From an uncultured Alphaproteobacteria bacterium (lineage in GTDB: Bacteria > Pseudomonadota > Alphaproteobacteria > Rickettsiales > UBA1997): DNA of 32,835 nucleotides. A model generated the notes under the pieces. That model saw only the letters and a program-made list of their open reading frames with translations, had not been told where the DNA came from and did no database searches. A program made the position numbers and the translations under genes. The first letter of the stretch is position 1; the number at the start of each line of letters is the position of its first letter. The DNA is taken from contig CAIYMZ010000088.1 of assembly GCA_903927415.1 (NCBI GenBank), positions 1 through 32,835 on the forward strand, given 5' to 3'. Positions 24,819 through 32,683 of this stretch are shown here, in pieces.

Positions 24819-25394
24819 ATGTGGAACGATTTTAATAATACTGAAAGCCAACAAAGCTTTGACCTCATCCCAAATAACACTATAGCCAAGGTCAGAATGT
24901 CAATCAAGCCAGGTGGCTATGATGACGCAAACCAAGGATGGGTCGGAGGTTATGCCACCAAAAATGATGCTACTGGCTCGATTTATCTAGCTTGTGAATT
25001 CGTAGTTTTGGAAGGCGAATATGCCAGACGCAAAGTCTGGAGCCTGATTGGGCTGCACAGCAACAAGGGAGCGGAATGGGGAAATATCGGCAGATCATTC
25101 ATTAAAGCGATCCTCAATTCTGCTCGTGGATTTTCTGAAAACGATAATTCACCTCAAGCTCAAAACTCTCGAAGAATCAGCGGTTTAGCAGATTTAGACG
25201 GCATCGAGTTCGTGGCAAAAATTACTACCAAAAAAGATCAAAACGAAGATCTGAGGAATGAAATTCGCTTTGCCATCGCGCCTGATCACAAGGACTACAA
25301 AAGCATTATGGGAGCGATTTCATCGGTAGCAAAAACTTCAGTTAATTCCGCTGTCACACCTGCCGCCAACAATCGTCCTGCTTGGGCTAAGTAA
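24819..25394 (+). CDS. Phage single-strand DNA-binding-like protein (DUF669 type)
   Basis: 191 aa, start preceded by AGGAG. Opening WNDFNN, a beta-rich core (IPNNTIAKVRMSIKPGG, IYLACEFVVLEGEYARRKVW, FVAKITTKKDQNEDLRNEI) and a C-terminal flexible tail ending NNRPAWAK match the phage DUF669/SSB-like group, which pairs with Sak4-like ATPases. Predicted to coat ssDNA during phage replication and recombination. Annotation is by fold and context. Confidence 0.7.
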   Translation: MWNDFNNTESQQSFDLIPNNTIAKVRMSIKPGGYDDANQGWVGGYATKNDATGSIYLACEFVVLEGEYARRKVWSLIGLHSNKGAEWGNIGRSFIKAILNSARGFSENDNSPQAQNSRRISGLADLDGIEFVAKITTKKDQNEDLRNEIRFAIAPDHKDYKSIMGAISSVAKTSVNSAVTPAANNRPAWAK

Positions 25395-25411
25395 TAATCA
25401 GGTAAAGACCT

Positions 25412-27106
25412 ATGATACTTCGCCCTAGACAAAAGGAATTTGTGGAAAGAAGTGTTGTCGCGCTGCAAAAGCACGGCAACACTCTTGGGATTGCGCCAAC
25501 AGGAGCCGGCAAAACTTTAATGCTGTCTGCTGTTGTCGGATCAATTCTGAAGACTGATAGCAAAGCCTTAATTCTTGCTCATCGCGATGAGTTAACTTCG
25601 CAGAATCAAGACAAGTTCCTCAAAATAAATCCAGGAATCAGAACTTCAGTTTTTGATGCCAAGACCAAATCGTTTGATGGTCAGGTGGTGTTTTCGATGG
25701 TGCAAACGCTATCGCGCAAAAACAACCTAGAGCAGATTCCTTTTATTGATTTCTTGGTAATTGATGAGGCGCACCACGCTCCTTCTGAAAGTTATCAAAA
25801 CATCATCGGCGAGGTAAAAAAGAAGAATCCGAAAACGCTTATTTACGGCGTGACCGCTACTCCCAACCGTGGTGATAAAAAAGATTTAGGCGCAATTTTC
25901 TCTAACGTTGCTGATCAGATAAGAATTTCTGAACTCATTGCATCCGGTCACTTGGTGCGACCAAGAACCTACATTATTGATGTTGGCACTCAGAAAGATT
26001 TAGGAAATGTTAAAAAAACCGCCGGTGATTTTGACATGAAAGCAGTTGAGGAGATCATGAATAAATCTCCGATCACCGAAGAAGTTTTTGCAAAATGGCA
26101 TGAGATTGCCAGCGACAGAAAAACCGTAATTTTTTGTTCAACTCTCGTGCACGCAAAAGCCGTATACGAGGTCTTCAATAATCATGGTGTTAAAACAGTT
26201 TTTATCCATGGCGATCTGAGCGAAGCAGAAAGAAAGGAGATTCTCTTTGCCTACGAACAAGGTGATGCACAAGTCATAGTCAATGTTTCGGTTTTAACTG
26301 AAGGCTGGGATTATCAGCCAACCTCCTGCGTGATTTTACTGCGTTTAGATTCTTTCAAATCAACTCTAATTCAAATAATCGGCAGAGGACTCAGGGTTGT
26401 TGATCCGCAGCTTCATCCAGGAATTATCAAAGAAGATTGCATCGTTTTAGATTTTGGAATTTCAAGCCTGACCCATGGTTGTTTGGAAGTAGATGCTGAA
26501 TTAGAAGCAGCCAAAAAAACCAAAAAAGAAAAAGGGCAAGCGCCACAAAAAGAATGTCCAAGCTGTAACGCAATTGTGCCTTCAGGATGCAACTCATGTC
26601 CTTTATGTGATTATGATTTTGCGAGCAAAGATGAAGAGTTGACGAAGGGAGAGCTGTCAGGCTTTACGATGTCAGAAATTGATCTACTCACAGCAAGATC
26701 AAATTTCCAATGGTGCGATGTTTTTGATGATCAGGCGGCTTTCATGGCTTGTGGTTTTAACGCTTATAGCGGCGTTTTTCTGCTTAATGACCACTGGTAT
26801 TCTATCGGTGGAAGTGATGGCGGTCTCAAGCTCTTATCTTGCGGCACAAAAGAAGTTTGTTTAGCGCAGGCTGATGACTTTCTTAACAACAACGAAACCT
26901 ACGAGAACGCCCACAAATCAAATCGCTGGCTGAACGAGGCTGCATCAATCAGGCAGATCAACTGTCTTCCTGCTGAATATCGAAACGACTTCAGCATCAC
27001 CAAATACAAGGCTGCAAACCTTCTCAAATTCTACTTCAACAAATCCTCAATTCAAAAACTCCTCTTTGAAGCTGATGCCAAAAGGCAAGCAGGAGGTGCT
27101 GCATGA
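25412..27106 (+). CDS. SF2 DEAD/DEAH-box helicase
   Basis: 564 aa. Helicase motifs in order: Q-like RPRQKEFVE, I APTGAGKT (~28-35), Ia LAHRDEL, II VIDEAHH, III TATPNR, then in domain 2 VIFCSTLVHAKAVYE, IVNVSVLTEGWDYQP and VI IIGRGLR. After residue ~370 comes a zinc ribbon (CPSCNAIVPSGCNSCPLC) and a C-terminal domain. It is a UvrB/Ssl2-like phage helicase that would unwind the replication fork or aid recombination. The stop overlaps the next gene by 4 nt. Confidence 0.92.
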   Translation: MILRPRQKEFVERSVVALQKHGNTLGIAPTGAGKTLMLSAVVGSILKTDSKALILAHRDELTSQNQDKFLKINPGIRTSVFDAKTKSFDGQVVFSMVQTLSRKNNLEQIPFIDFLVIDEAHHAPSESYQNIIGEVKKKNPKTLIYGVTATPNRGDKKDLGAIFSNVADQIRISELIASGHLVRPRTYIIDVGTQKDLGNVKKTAGDFDMKAVEEIMNKSPITEEVFAKWHEIASDRKTVIFCSTLVHAKAVYEVFNNHGVKTVFIHGDLSEAERKEILFAYEQGDAQVIVNVSVLTEGWDYQPTSCVILLRLDSFKSTLIQIIGRGLRVVDPQLHPGIIKEDCIVLDFGISSLTHGCLEVDAELEAAKKTKKEKGQAPQKECPSCNAIVPSGCNSCPLCDYDFASKDEELTKGELSGFTMSEIDLLTARSNFQWCDVFDDQAAFMACGFNAYSGVFLLNDHWYSIGGSDGGLKLLSCGTKEVCLAQADDFLNNNETYENAHKSNRWLNEAASIRQINCLPAEYRNDFSITKYKAANLLKFYFNKSSIQKLLFEADAKRQAGGAA

Positions 27107-27462
27107 AGATTTGCTCAATCTGCAAAAGAGAAGCTCACGGATTTGCTTTTATCAAACCACCGCTGCGCGCAAGCGACCCAAGAAATCGCAAGATGATGAA
27201 GCATTTTTGCTCACGAAATTGTCAGGAAATTTTTACTAACCGCCAAATAAAAAACAGTATGATCGATTTAACAAAATTGGAAAAAGAAGCCATTGAATCC
27301 GCATTAATACCTGTGGGTGAATATGTGGCAGAAATCGGCATGAATAAGCCTCTAGCCGAATATTCTCGAGAAGAAGTTTTGTGCTTAATTGAAGTCGCGC
27401 TCAGCTCTTACTTCGATTTTATGCAAGGCAAAGTCGATGATTCGGAGGTACTACCATGCTAG
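27103..27462 (+). CDS. Small zinc-finger protein (DUF6511-like)
   Basis: 119 aa. N-terminal CSICKREAHGF plus HFCSRNCQEIF supplies four Cys and nearby His for one zinc site; the C-terminal half is helical (LTKLEKEAIESALIPVGEYVAEIG, LAEYSREEVLCLIEVAL). This layout fits DUF6511 phage proteins. Function unknown, probably accessory to replication or recombination. Overlaps both neighbours. Confidence 0.75.
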   Translation: MKICSICKREAHGFAFIKPPLRASDPRNRKMMKHFCSRNCQEIFTNRQIKNSMIDLTKLEKEAIESALIPVGEYVAEIGMNKPLAEYSREEVLCLIEVALSSYFDFMQGKVDDSEVLPC

Positions 27463-28208
27463 ATTTTAATCACAGAGGAAGTCTTTCGGAAAAAATAAAT
27501 CTTCTCATCGACAAGGCATTAACCGCAGAACATTCAAAACAAACCAAGAGAGATTATCTTGGCGCATCAAGGCTTGGCGTCTCCTGCAACCGTGCTTTGC
27601 AGTTTGAATATACCGACACTCCGAAAGATGAAGATCAGAATTTTAGCGGCAGAATTTTAAAGATTTTTCAGGCTGGTCATGTCTTTGAAGAGCTGATGAT
27701 CAAGTGGTTGAGGATTTCTGGCATTGACCTCATCACCAACAAACCAAATGGTGATCAATTTGGATTTACTGTCGCCGGCGGTAAAGTTAAAGGTCATGTT
27801 GACGGCGTTATTATCAACGCGCCAACAGAGTTTGATTTCAAATTTCCGATGCTCTGGGAATGCAAATCACTTAACGATAAATCTTGGAAAGATGTTGTTA
27901 AAAAAGGGCTCGCTGTTTCAAAGCCGATCTATGCCGCGCAAATAGCCATCTATCAGGCTTACATGGAGGGATCAATTGAAGGAATCTCAAATAATCCTGC
28001 GCTTTTTACAGCTATCAACAAAGACACCGCAGAGGTTCATTTCGAGTTAATTCCCTTCGATAAATCACTCGCTCAAAAAGCCAGCGACAGAGCGGTAATG
28101 ATTTTGCGCGCCACTGAATCTCACGAGTTGCTGCCAAGAATTACAAACGACCCAACATACTTTGAGTGTAAATTCTGCCCATGGCAGGAACGTTGCTGGA
28201 GGTTGTAG
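27456..28208 (+). CDS. PD-(D/E)XK exonuclease with Cas4/AddB-like Fe-S cysteines
   Basis: 250 aa. The nuclease core has GHVDG (Asp116) and LWECKSL (Glu135-x-Lys137). Cysteines at 44 (GVSCNRAL) and at 238, 241 and 247 (CKFCPWQERC) reproduce the one-plus-three cluster ligand set of Cas4/AddB-family nucleases. It would resect DNA ends for phage recombination with the ATPase and SSB encoded upstream. No CRISPR or cas1/2 is nearby, so a CRISPR role is not implied. The primase-helicase start lies 4 nt after its stop. Confidence 0.88.
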   Translation: MLDFNHRGSLSEKINLLIDKALTAEHSKQTKRDYLGASRLGVSCNRALQFEYTDTPKDEDQNFSGRILKIFQAGHVFEELMIKWLRISGIDLITNKPNGDQFGFTVAGGKVKGHVDGVIINAPTEFDFKFPMLWECKSLNDKSWKDVVKKGLAVSKPIYAAQIAIYQAYMEGSIEGISNNPALFTAINKDTAEVHFELIPFDKSLAQKASDRAVMILRATESHELLPRITNDPTYFECKFCPWQERCWRL

Positions 28209-28212
28209 GCAC

Positions 28213-30321
28213 ATGGAAAACTTTTTAGATTTTAACAGTGCCAATAATCAGCAAAGCAGTCCTGAGAGACTTGATTCTGAGGTAGTCAGAGAAGCTCTAC
28301 TTAACAGGATTGAAGATACTTTATTTTATCTTTTTCCAAGTGGTCATGTTCGAAATAACTGCTTTCACATCGGCAGCACCAAAGGCGAGCCAGGCAAGAG
28401 TCTGATCGTTCAACTTGGTGGAGAAAAACAAGGCAACTGGTATGATTTTTCTGAAAATACCGGCGGCGATATTTTTAGCCTTTGGTCAGAAGTCAGGGGC
28501 TATCATAAATCGGATTTTAGCAAACTGCTTGCTGAAGTAAGTCAGTGGCTTGGAAATCCAATAGTAACAAGAGAAAATCGCGCGACTCATTCTTACAATT
28601 CCAGTGATGATCTCGGCAAGCCAACTGCCAAGTGGGATTACTTTGATAAAGAAGGAAAGTTAATCGCCTGCGTCTATCGCTACGATACCGAAGACGGCAA
28701 AGAGTTTAGAGTTTGGGATGTAAAAAACAGAAAAGCCAAATCACCTGATCCACGACCACTCTACAACATTCCTGGCATTTTTTCTGCCAAAAAAATCATT
28801 CTTGTCGAAGGTGAAAAGTCGGCAGACAGCCTGATCGCTTTTGGCTTTACCGCCACAACCGCAATGTTCGGCGCAAGCGCTCCAATCAATAAAACTGATT
28901 GGTCGCCGCTCTTGGGAAAGGAAGTAATAATCTGGCCAGACAATGATGATGCAGGTTTGGAATATGGCAAAAAAGTCGCCGCACACCTGCTTAAAGTTGC
29001 TTCCTTCGTTTCGATTGTAACGCCTCCAAAAAACAAGCCGCTCAAGTGGGATGCTGCTGATGCGGTTCTAGAAAATTTTAACATCCAATCACTTTTCGAA
29101 GTAGCAAAAGGAATCGAGTCAAAACTGCCAAGCTATTCGATTTCTGAATTCCTAAAAGATAACAGCCCGATGCCGGAGGACTTGATAACACCAAGACTTC
29201 TAACGCCCGGTGGAATGTTGTTAATTGGTGGCGCACCCAAAGTTGGAAAAAGTGATTTTCTGATCAATTTTTTAATTCATCTAGCCGCCGGTGAAAGTTT
29301 TTTAGGATTAAAACCACCAAGACCTTTAAAGATTTTTTACCTGCAAGCAGAGATCGGCTACCACTACATGCGCGAACGCATTAAGAAGCTCGCAATCTCA
29401 AAAGAAACCTTCTTCAAAGCCTCAGAAAATCTGATCGCAACATCTCAGGTTAAGATGATTTTGAATGAGCAAGGCGTTGAAGCGACTTACCACACCATCA
29501 AGCATTATTTCCCGAATCAGACTCCCGATATTATCTGCATTGACCCGATCAGAAATGTATTTGATGGCGGTGAAAATGGCAGCGAGAACGATAATAATGC
29601 CATGCTGTTTTTCTTGCAGAATCGAGTCGAGAAACTCAGGTCGATGCTAAATCATGACATGGGAATTATCCTCTGTCACCACACCAAAAAAATTAAGAAG
29701 AAGGATGTTGAAGATGATCCATTCCAAGCATTTTCCGGCGCCGGAAGTTTAAGAAGTTTCTACAGCAGTGGCTTGATTCTGCATCGTCCAAGCGAGTATG
29801 AGCCAAAAATACATCTTCATTTTGAACTTAGAAATGGCTCGGCGATTCAAAGAAAAATTATTGAGAAAGTTGATAATAAATGGACTGAACTAAATCCGTT
29901 TTCTGAAAGATTAGTCAGAAGAGATTATGGCGAGAAGCTAGATGCTGAAAGAGATCGCAAGGCTGATGCAATTTTAGAATTGATAGAGTCGGAAGCGCTT
30001 TTGGGAAATGTTTACACCGCTCATCAATTTTCTGAGAGGTTTGAAAACCAAGCTGGGCTTGGCTGCATTGATAGCATTAGCAAAAGAATATCCGTTTTGG
30101 CAACCAAGGGTTATGTCAGATTTAGTCGTAACTGGCCAGAATTTGGTTTGAGAGGCACGCGTTCAAAATACGGCATACTGTGTGTTCAGCACATGAAGTT
30201 TACCACAAATGGAGTGGCAAAAACAGTCCTGCCCACCCACTTCAAATGTCCAAAGATCGGATCTGTTTTGGAAGTAGAAAATGCAGAAATCTGGCCGATA
30301 TATGAGGAGGAAAATGCTTAA
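28213..30321 (+). CDS. Phage primase-helicase (TOPRIM + RepA-like AAA ATPase)
   Basis: 702 aa from the ATG at 28213; GGAGG is 10 nt upstream, at the end of the nuclease gene, and the track start at 28162 is rejected. The N-terminus has a DnaG-like segment (GEKQGNWYDFSENTGGD). The TOPRIM domain reads IILVEGEKSADSL (Glu) ... VIIWPDNDDAG (DxD). The RepA/AAA_25-type ATPase has LLIGGAPKVGKSDFL (Walker A), IFYLQAEIGY and DIICIDPIRN (Walker B). A C-terminal wHTH-like segment ends the protein. It would prime and unwind at the element's origin, whose candidate iterons lie immediately downstream. Confidence 0.9.
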   Translation: MENFLDFNSANNQQSSPERLDSEVVREALLNRIEDTLFYLFPSGHVRNNCFHIGSTKGEPGKSLIVQLGGEKQGNWYDFSENTGGDIFSLWSEVRGYHKSDFSKLLAEVSQWLGNPIVTRENRATHSYNSSDDLGKPTAKWDYFDKEGKLIACVYRYDTEDGKEFRVWDVKNRKAKSPDPRPLYNIPGIFSAKKIILVEGEKSADSLIAFGFTATTAMFGASAPINKTDWSPLLGKEVIIWPDNDDAGLEYGKKVAAHLLKVASFVSIVTPPKNKPLKWDAADAVLENFNIQSLFEVAKGIESKLPSYSISEFLKDNSPMPEDLITPRLLTPGGMLLIGGAPKVGKSDFLINFLIHLAAGESFLGLKPPRPLKIFYLQAEIGYHYMRERIKKLAISKETFFKASENLIATSQVKMILNEQGVEATYHTIKHYFPNQTPDIICIDPIRNVFDGGENGSENDNNAMLFFLQNRVEKLRSMLNHDMGIILCHHTKKIKKKDVEDDPFQAFSGAGSLRSFYSSGLILHRPSEYEPKIHLHFELRNGSAIQRKIIEKVDNKWTELNPFSERLVRRDYGEKLDAERDRKADAILELIESEALLGNVYTAHQFSERFENQAGLGCIDSISKRISVLATKGYVRFSRNWPEFGLRGTRSKYGILCVQHMKFTTNGVAKTVLPTHFKCPKIGSVLEVENAEIWPIYEEENA

Positions 30322-30646
30322 TAATTTCTCCAAAAAACTAGGCAAGAAACCAAGTTCAGAATCAAGTTCAGAACAAAATCAGAATCTTAGGAACTTACCC
30401 CTCAAGCCAATACCAGAGCAAGTTCCGCATTTTTTGTTTAAGTTCAGAAAGTGCGAATTGGCAAAACCATCCTCAAGCCTTGCATTACTTGGCTTCATCC
30501 AAGTTCAGAAAGTTGTCAAAAATAATCCAAAAAAATTCAAGTTCAGAAACACGCGAAACTTGCTACAGGCAAGACTGCATGACCTTATTTCAAGTTTATG
30601 GTGTGTATACCCCCCATATACTATGGGGGTAAGAATACCCCCGTAG
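30314..30646 (+). CDS. Small basic ORF overlying the iteron region
   Basis: 110 aa from the ATG at 30314, with a strong GAGGAGG 5-10 nt upstream and an 8-nt overlap with the primase stop. The product is Lys/Ser/Pro-rich with no recognised domain, and its C-terminal part crosses the hairpin region. Because the repeated 10-mers lie in different reading frames, the region seems constrained as DNA. Translation is plausible, and the SD may simply serve a short coupled peptide. Confidence 0.4.
   Translation: MLNNFSKKLGKKPSSESSSEQNQNLRNLPLKPIPEQVPHFLFKFRKCELAKPSSSLALLGFIQVQKVVKNNPKKFKFRNTRNLLQARLHDLISSLWCVYPPYTMGVRIPP
30352..30548. repeat. Five 10-bp direct repeats (iterons), candidate replication origin
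   Basis: AAGTTCAGAA occurs at 30352-30361, 30364-30373, 30440-30449, 30501-30510 and 30539-30548, always on the same strand. Start-to-start spacings are 12, 76, 61 and 38 nt, so the copies fall in three reading frames and cannot reflect a protein repeat. Position just after a primase-helicase gene is typical of phage and plasmid origins. Confidence 0.7.
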
Positions 30647-30661
30647 TTGTTTATGGGGTAT
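30606..30661. promoter_or_regulatory. Array of alternating TACCCC(C)RTA boxes forming two hairpins
   Basis: TACCCCCCATA (30608-30618) with TATGGGGGTA (30622-30631) forms one hairpin with one bulged C. ATACCCCCGTA (30635-30645) with TATGGGGTAT (30652-30661) forms a second. Four related boxes thus alternate in orientation. No U-tract follows, so this is probably an origin or promoter control element ahead of the RuvC-like gene, not a terminator. Confidence 0.6.
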
Positions 30662-30707
30662 CACGAATTCACGGATCGTTTTTTCAAAACAACAAAATCA
30701 AAAAATT

Positions 30708-31181
30708 ATGAACAGTAAAAAAATTTTAGCTCTCGATCTTGGAACAAAAACCGGATGGGCAATCAAATCAGAAAATCAAATTACCAGTGGTACGATTGAA
30801 TTTAAGCCAAGCAGATTCGAAGGCGGCGGCATGCGCTATCTTCGATTCAAAAAATGGCTGGAAGAAATTTATCAACTAACAAACGGCATTGATCGCGTCT
30901 ATTTTGAAGAAGTCAGAAGACATATTGGAGTGGATGCAGCTCATGCCTACGGTGGCTTCTTAGCTTATCTTACAAGTTGGTGTGAAGAAAATAAAATTCC
31001 CTACCTAGGCATACCAGTTGGCACGATCAAAAAACACATCACAAAAAAAGGTAACGCCGGCAAATCGCAAATCATGATCGAGGTAAAAAAACTCGGATTC
31101 AATCCGGTTGATGACAACGAAGCAGATGCTCTAGCTCTACTCAATCTCGTGATCAAGGACTATGAAGGAGGTGTTTTATGA
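30708..31181 (+). CDS. Phage RuvC-like Holliday-junction resolvase
   Basis: 157 aa RNase H-fold nuclease. ILALDLGTKTGWAI carries the first catalytic Asp, VYFEEV the Glu, and DDNEADALALL the C-terminal acidic pair. GIPVGTIKKHITKKGNAGK is the loop usual in phage RuvC homologues. It would resolve branched replication or recombination intermediates before packaging. No clear SD precedes it; it may have its own promoter after the hairpin array. The stop overlaps the next gene as ATGA. Confidence 0.88.
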   Translation: MNSKKILALDLGTKTGWAIKSENQITSGTIEFKPSRFEGGGMRYLRFKKWLEEIYQLTNGIDRVYFEEVRRHIGVDAAHAYGGFLAYLTSWCEENKIPYLGIPVGTIKKHITKKGNAGKSQIMIEVKKLGFNPVDDNEADALALLNLVIKDYEGGVL

Positions 31182-31390
31182 GTGATGAGAACCCTTTAAA
31201 ATGCAATCTCGGACGCATTCAACCAAAGCAAATTGATGCCGAAAAAATTAAACGCGAAGGCTGGAACAATGACGGAATTTTGGTCGTCAAAGTTGATGAT
31301 GAAAGATTGAGCTGGCCTGAGAAAGAGCTGATCAAGCAGATCGGCGATAAAATTTACAAAAATAAAAAAGGAGCAAAACATGCAAAATAA
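31178..31390 (+). CDS. 70-aa phage protein of unknown function
   Basis: Charged small protein, no family recognised (contains LGRIQPKQIDAEKIKREGWN, DDERLSWPEKELIKQIGDKI). Translation is strongly supported by GGAGG before the ATG and by ATGA overlap upstream and an 11-nt overlap downstream. Confidence 0.75.
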   Translation: MSDENPLKCNLGRIQPKQIDAEKIKREGWNNDGILVVKVDDERLSWPEKELIKQIGDKIYKNKKGAKHAK

Positions 31391-31763
31391 AGAAAAAATC
31401 TGGACGGAAGAAATGGTGATTCACGCCTTTGAAGAAGCGATCAGAACGCTAAAAAAACTGCCGTCAGAAAAGCTGCGTGATTATTTCACGAGTTGGCCTG
31501 AAGTGATTTACACGCCAATCGAAATCATCAGAATGGATCAGAAGCCAAAGAAGTGGCCGGCAACGCGGGAGAGCATTTCACGCATGGAAAAGACCTGTAG
31601 CTGGATTCATTTTCTTAAAGAAATCGAGGAAAGAAAATTGATTTGGCTACGCGCCAAAAGGACTCCGTGGAAGTTAGTTTGCGGTGAGCTTGGCTTTTCC
31701 AGAGCAACTGCCAATCGAAAATGGAAAAATGCTATACGCCAAATTACTCTCAAATTAGACTGA
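31380..31763 (+). CDS. DUF6362-like phage protein with HTH C-terminus
   Basis: 127 aa. WTEEMVIHAFEEAIRTLKKLP, then SWPEVIYTPIE, PATRESISRMEKTCSWIHFL and KRTPWKLVCGELGFSRATA match the DUF6362 pattern: an N-terminal helical part with a conserved 'WP', and a C-terminal helix-turn-helix (LVCGELGFSRATANRKWK). Possibly a DNA-binding late regulator or packaging-associated factor of the phage; the role is inference. GGAG precedes the start. Confidence 0.78.
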   Translation: MQNKEKIWTEEMVIHAFEEAIRTLKKLPSEKLRDYFTSWPEVIYTPIEIIRMDQKPKKWPATRESISRMEKTCSWIHFLKEIEERKLIWLRAKRTPWKLVCGELGFSRATANRKWKNAIRQITLKLD

Positions 31764-31778
31764 GCACTTTTGTTTACG

Positions 31779-31919
31779 ATGAGACAAAAAAGCCTTAGAC
31801 ATTTGAGACAAATTCGGGGAGTCTATTTCCCAATGGTCGACGATTGTGTCTACAAAAAAGCAATGACAAAACTACCGATGACGGGTTTTCAGGCAACGGA
31901 ACGAACATGGCAATCATAA
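31779..31919 (+). CDS. Possible 46-aa ORF below the track cutoff
   Basis: ATG at 31779 (MRQKSLRHLRQIRG...) to TAA at 31919. It fills the otherwise empty gap between the DUF6362-like gene (15 nt upstream) and the tail-protein gene (13-nt overlap), consistent with the tight packing here. Basic and unrecognised; no good SD. Confidence 0.35.
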   Translation: MRQKSLRHLRQIRGVYFPMVDDCVYKKAMTKLPMTGFQATERTWQS

Positions 31920-32509
31920 GCCTCCAGATCAAAAGTAACGCAAGCGATGAACTTGTCAGCATAGCAAAAAAACAAATTCCTTTTGCAGTTGCAAAGACCC
32001 TGACCAATGTTGCACAAAAAAGTCAGAACGAAGTCAGAAACAGCATCAAAGAAAAGTTTTTTATCAGAAAAAAATCTGGTGGTTTTGAAAGTAGCATCCG
32101 CGTTAAACCGGCAACGAAAACAAATCTAACCGCTGAAGTCTACACGATGGCAGCCTTCGCTGCACTGCAACAAACCGGTGGAATTAAAAAAGCAAAAGAT
32201 GGACGGCTTGCAATCCCCTCTTATCAGAGTATCAATCAAGTAAAGAAGAGAAGCGATTCAAACAGTCCATCAACCTACCTTGCAGGCGATGCCTTCAAGA
32301 TGAAAACAAAATCAGGACAAGAGGTCATCGCACAACGCAAAGGTAAGGAATTAAAAATCCTCTACTTCCTGCATAAGAGCGCCAACATCGACAAGAGATT
32401 TGATATGATTGAAATAACTACCAAAACAGTAAAAGATCGCTTTGACGCGCAGCTTAGCGCGAACCTGAGCGAAGCCTTAAATAAAAAAGGTACTGTGGCG
32501 AAACCTTAG
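31907..32509 (+). CDS. Phage tail-associated protein (minor tail protein Z-like)
   Basis: 200 aa from the ATG at 31907; the track ORF begins at a TTG (31844). IPFAVAKTLTNVAQKSQNEVR and RVKPATKTNLTAEVY, then AALQQTGGIKK, match the phage minor-tail/GpZ-like group ('P.A.a.aLN.ta..vr...~', 'PATk.nLTA.V', 'qe.GG'). It would be a structural component near the tail or neck. It is isolated among replication genes; terminase, portal and capsid genes are not in the window. A terminator follows directly. Confidence 0.68.
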   Translation: MAIISLQIKSNASDELVSIAKKQIPFAVAKTLTNVAQKSQNEVRNSIKEKFFIRKKSGGFESSIRVKPATKTNLTAEVYTMAAFAALQQTGGIKKAKDGRLAIPSYQSINQVKKRSDSNSPSTYLAGDAFKMKTKSGQEVIAQRKGKELKILYFLHKSANIDKRFDMIEITTKTVKDRFDAQLSANLSEALNKKGTVAKP

Positions 32510-32541
32510 CCGCGGGTAACGCGCGACCGCAGGCCTTTTTT
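32509..32541 (+). terminator. Rho-independent terminator after the tail-associated gene
   Basis: GCCGCGG (32509-32515) pairs with CCGC-A-GGC (32527-32534, one bulged A) around an 11-nt loop and is followed by C plus six T. It begins at the last base of the stop codon. Confidence 0.75.
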
Positions 32542-32620
32542 AGCGACAGAGATTTTAAAAGGGTTCGCACTCCGGTTCGCAGTTTCTATTTCAAACCAAC
32601 AAACAACAGCATTCACAAGG

Positions 32621-32653
32621 TGCGCACTCCTAAAAAGGGTGCGCATTTTTTTT
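32621..32653 (+). terminator. Rho-independent terminator-like hairpin
   Basis: TGCGCAC (32621-32627) pairs with GTGCGCA (32639-32645); an inner CC/GG extends the stem past a bulged T; eight T follow. It lies 31 nt upstream of the predicted methyltransferase start, so it may separate that gene from the preceding operon or act as its leader attenuator. Confidence 0.75.
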
Positions 32654-32683
32654 GCGCAATTTTTTAGAAAAAGATTTTTACGT

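Noticed and set aside
27456-28208. CRISPR-associated Cas4
   Set aside because: The nuclease has Cas4-like cysteines, but there are no repeat-spacer arrays or cas1/cas2, and its neighbours are phage replication genes.
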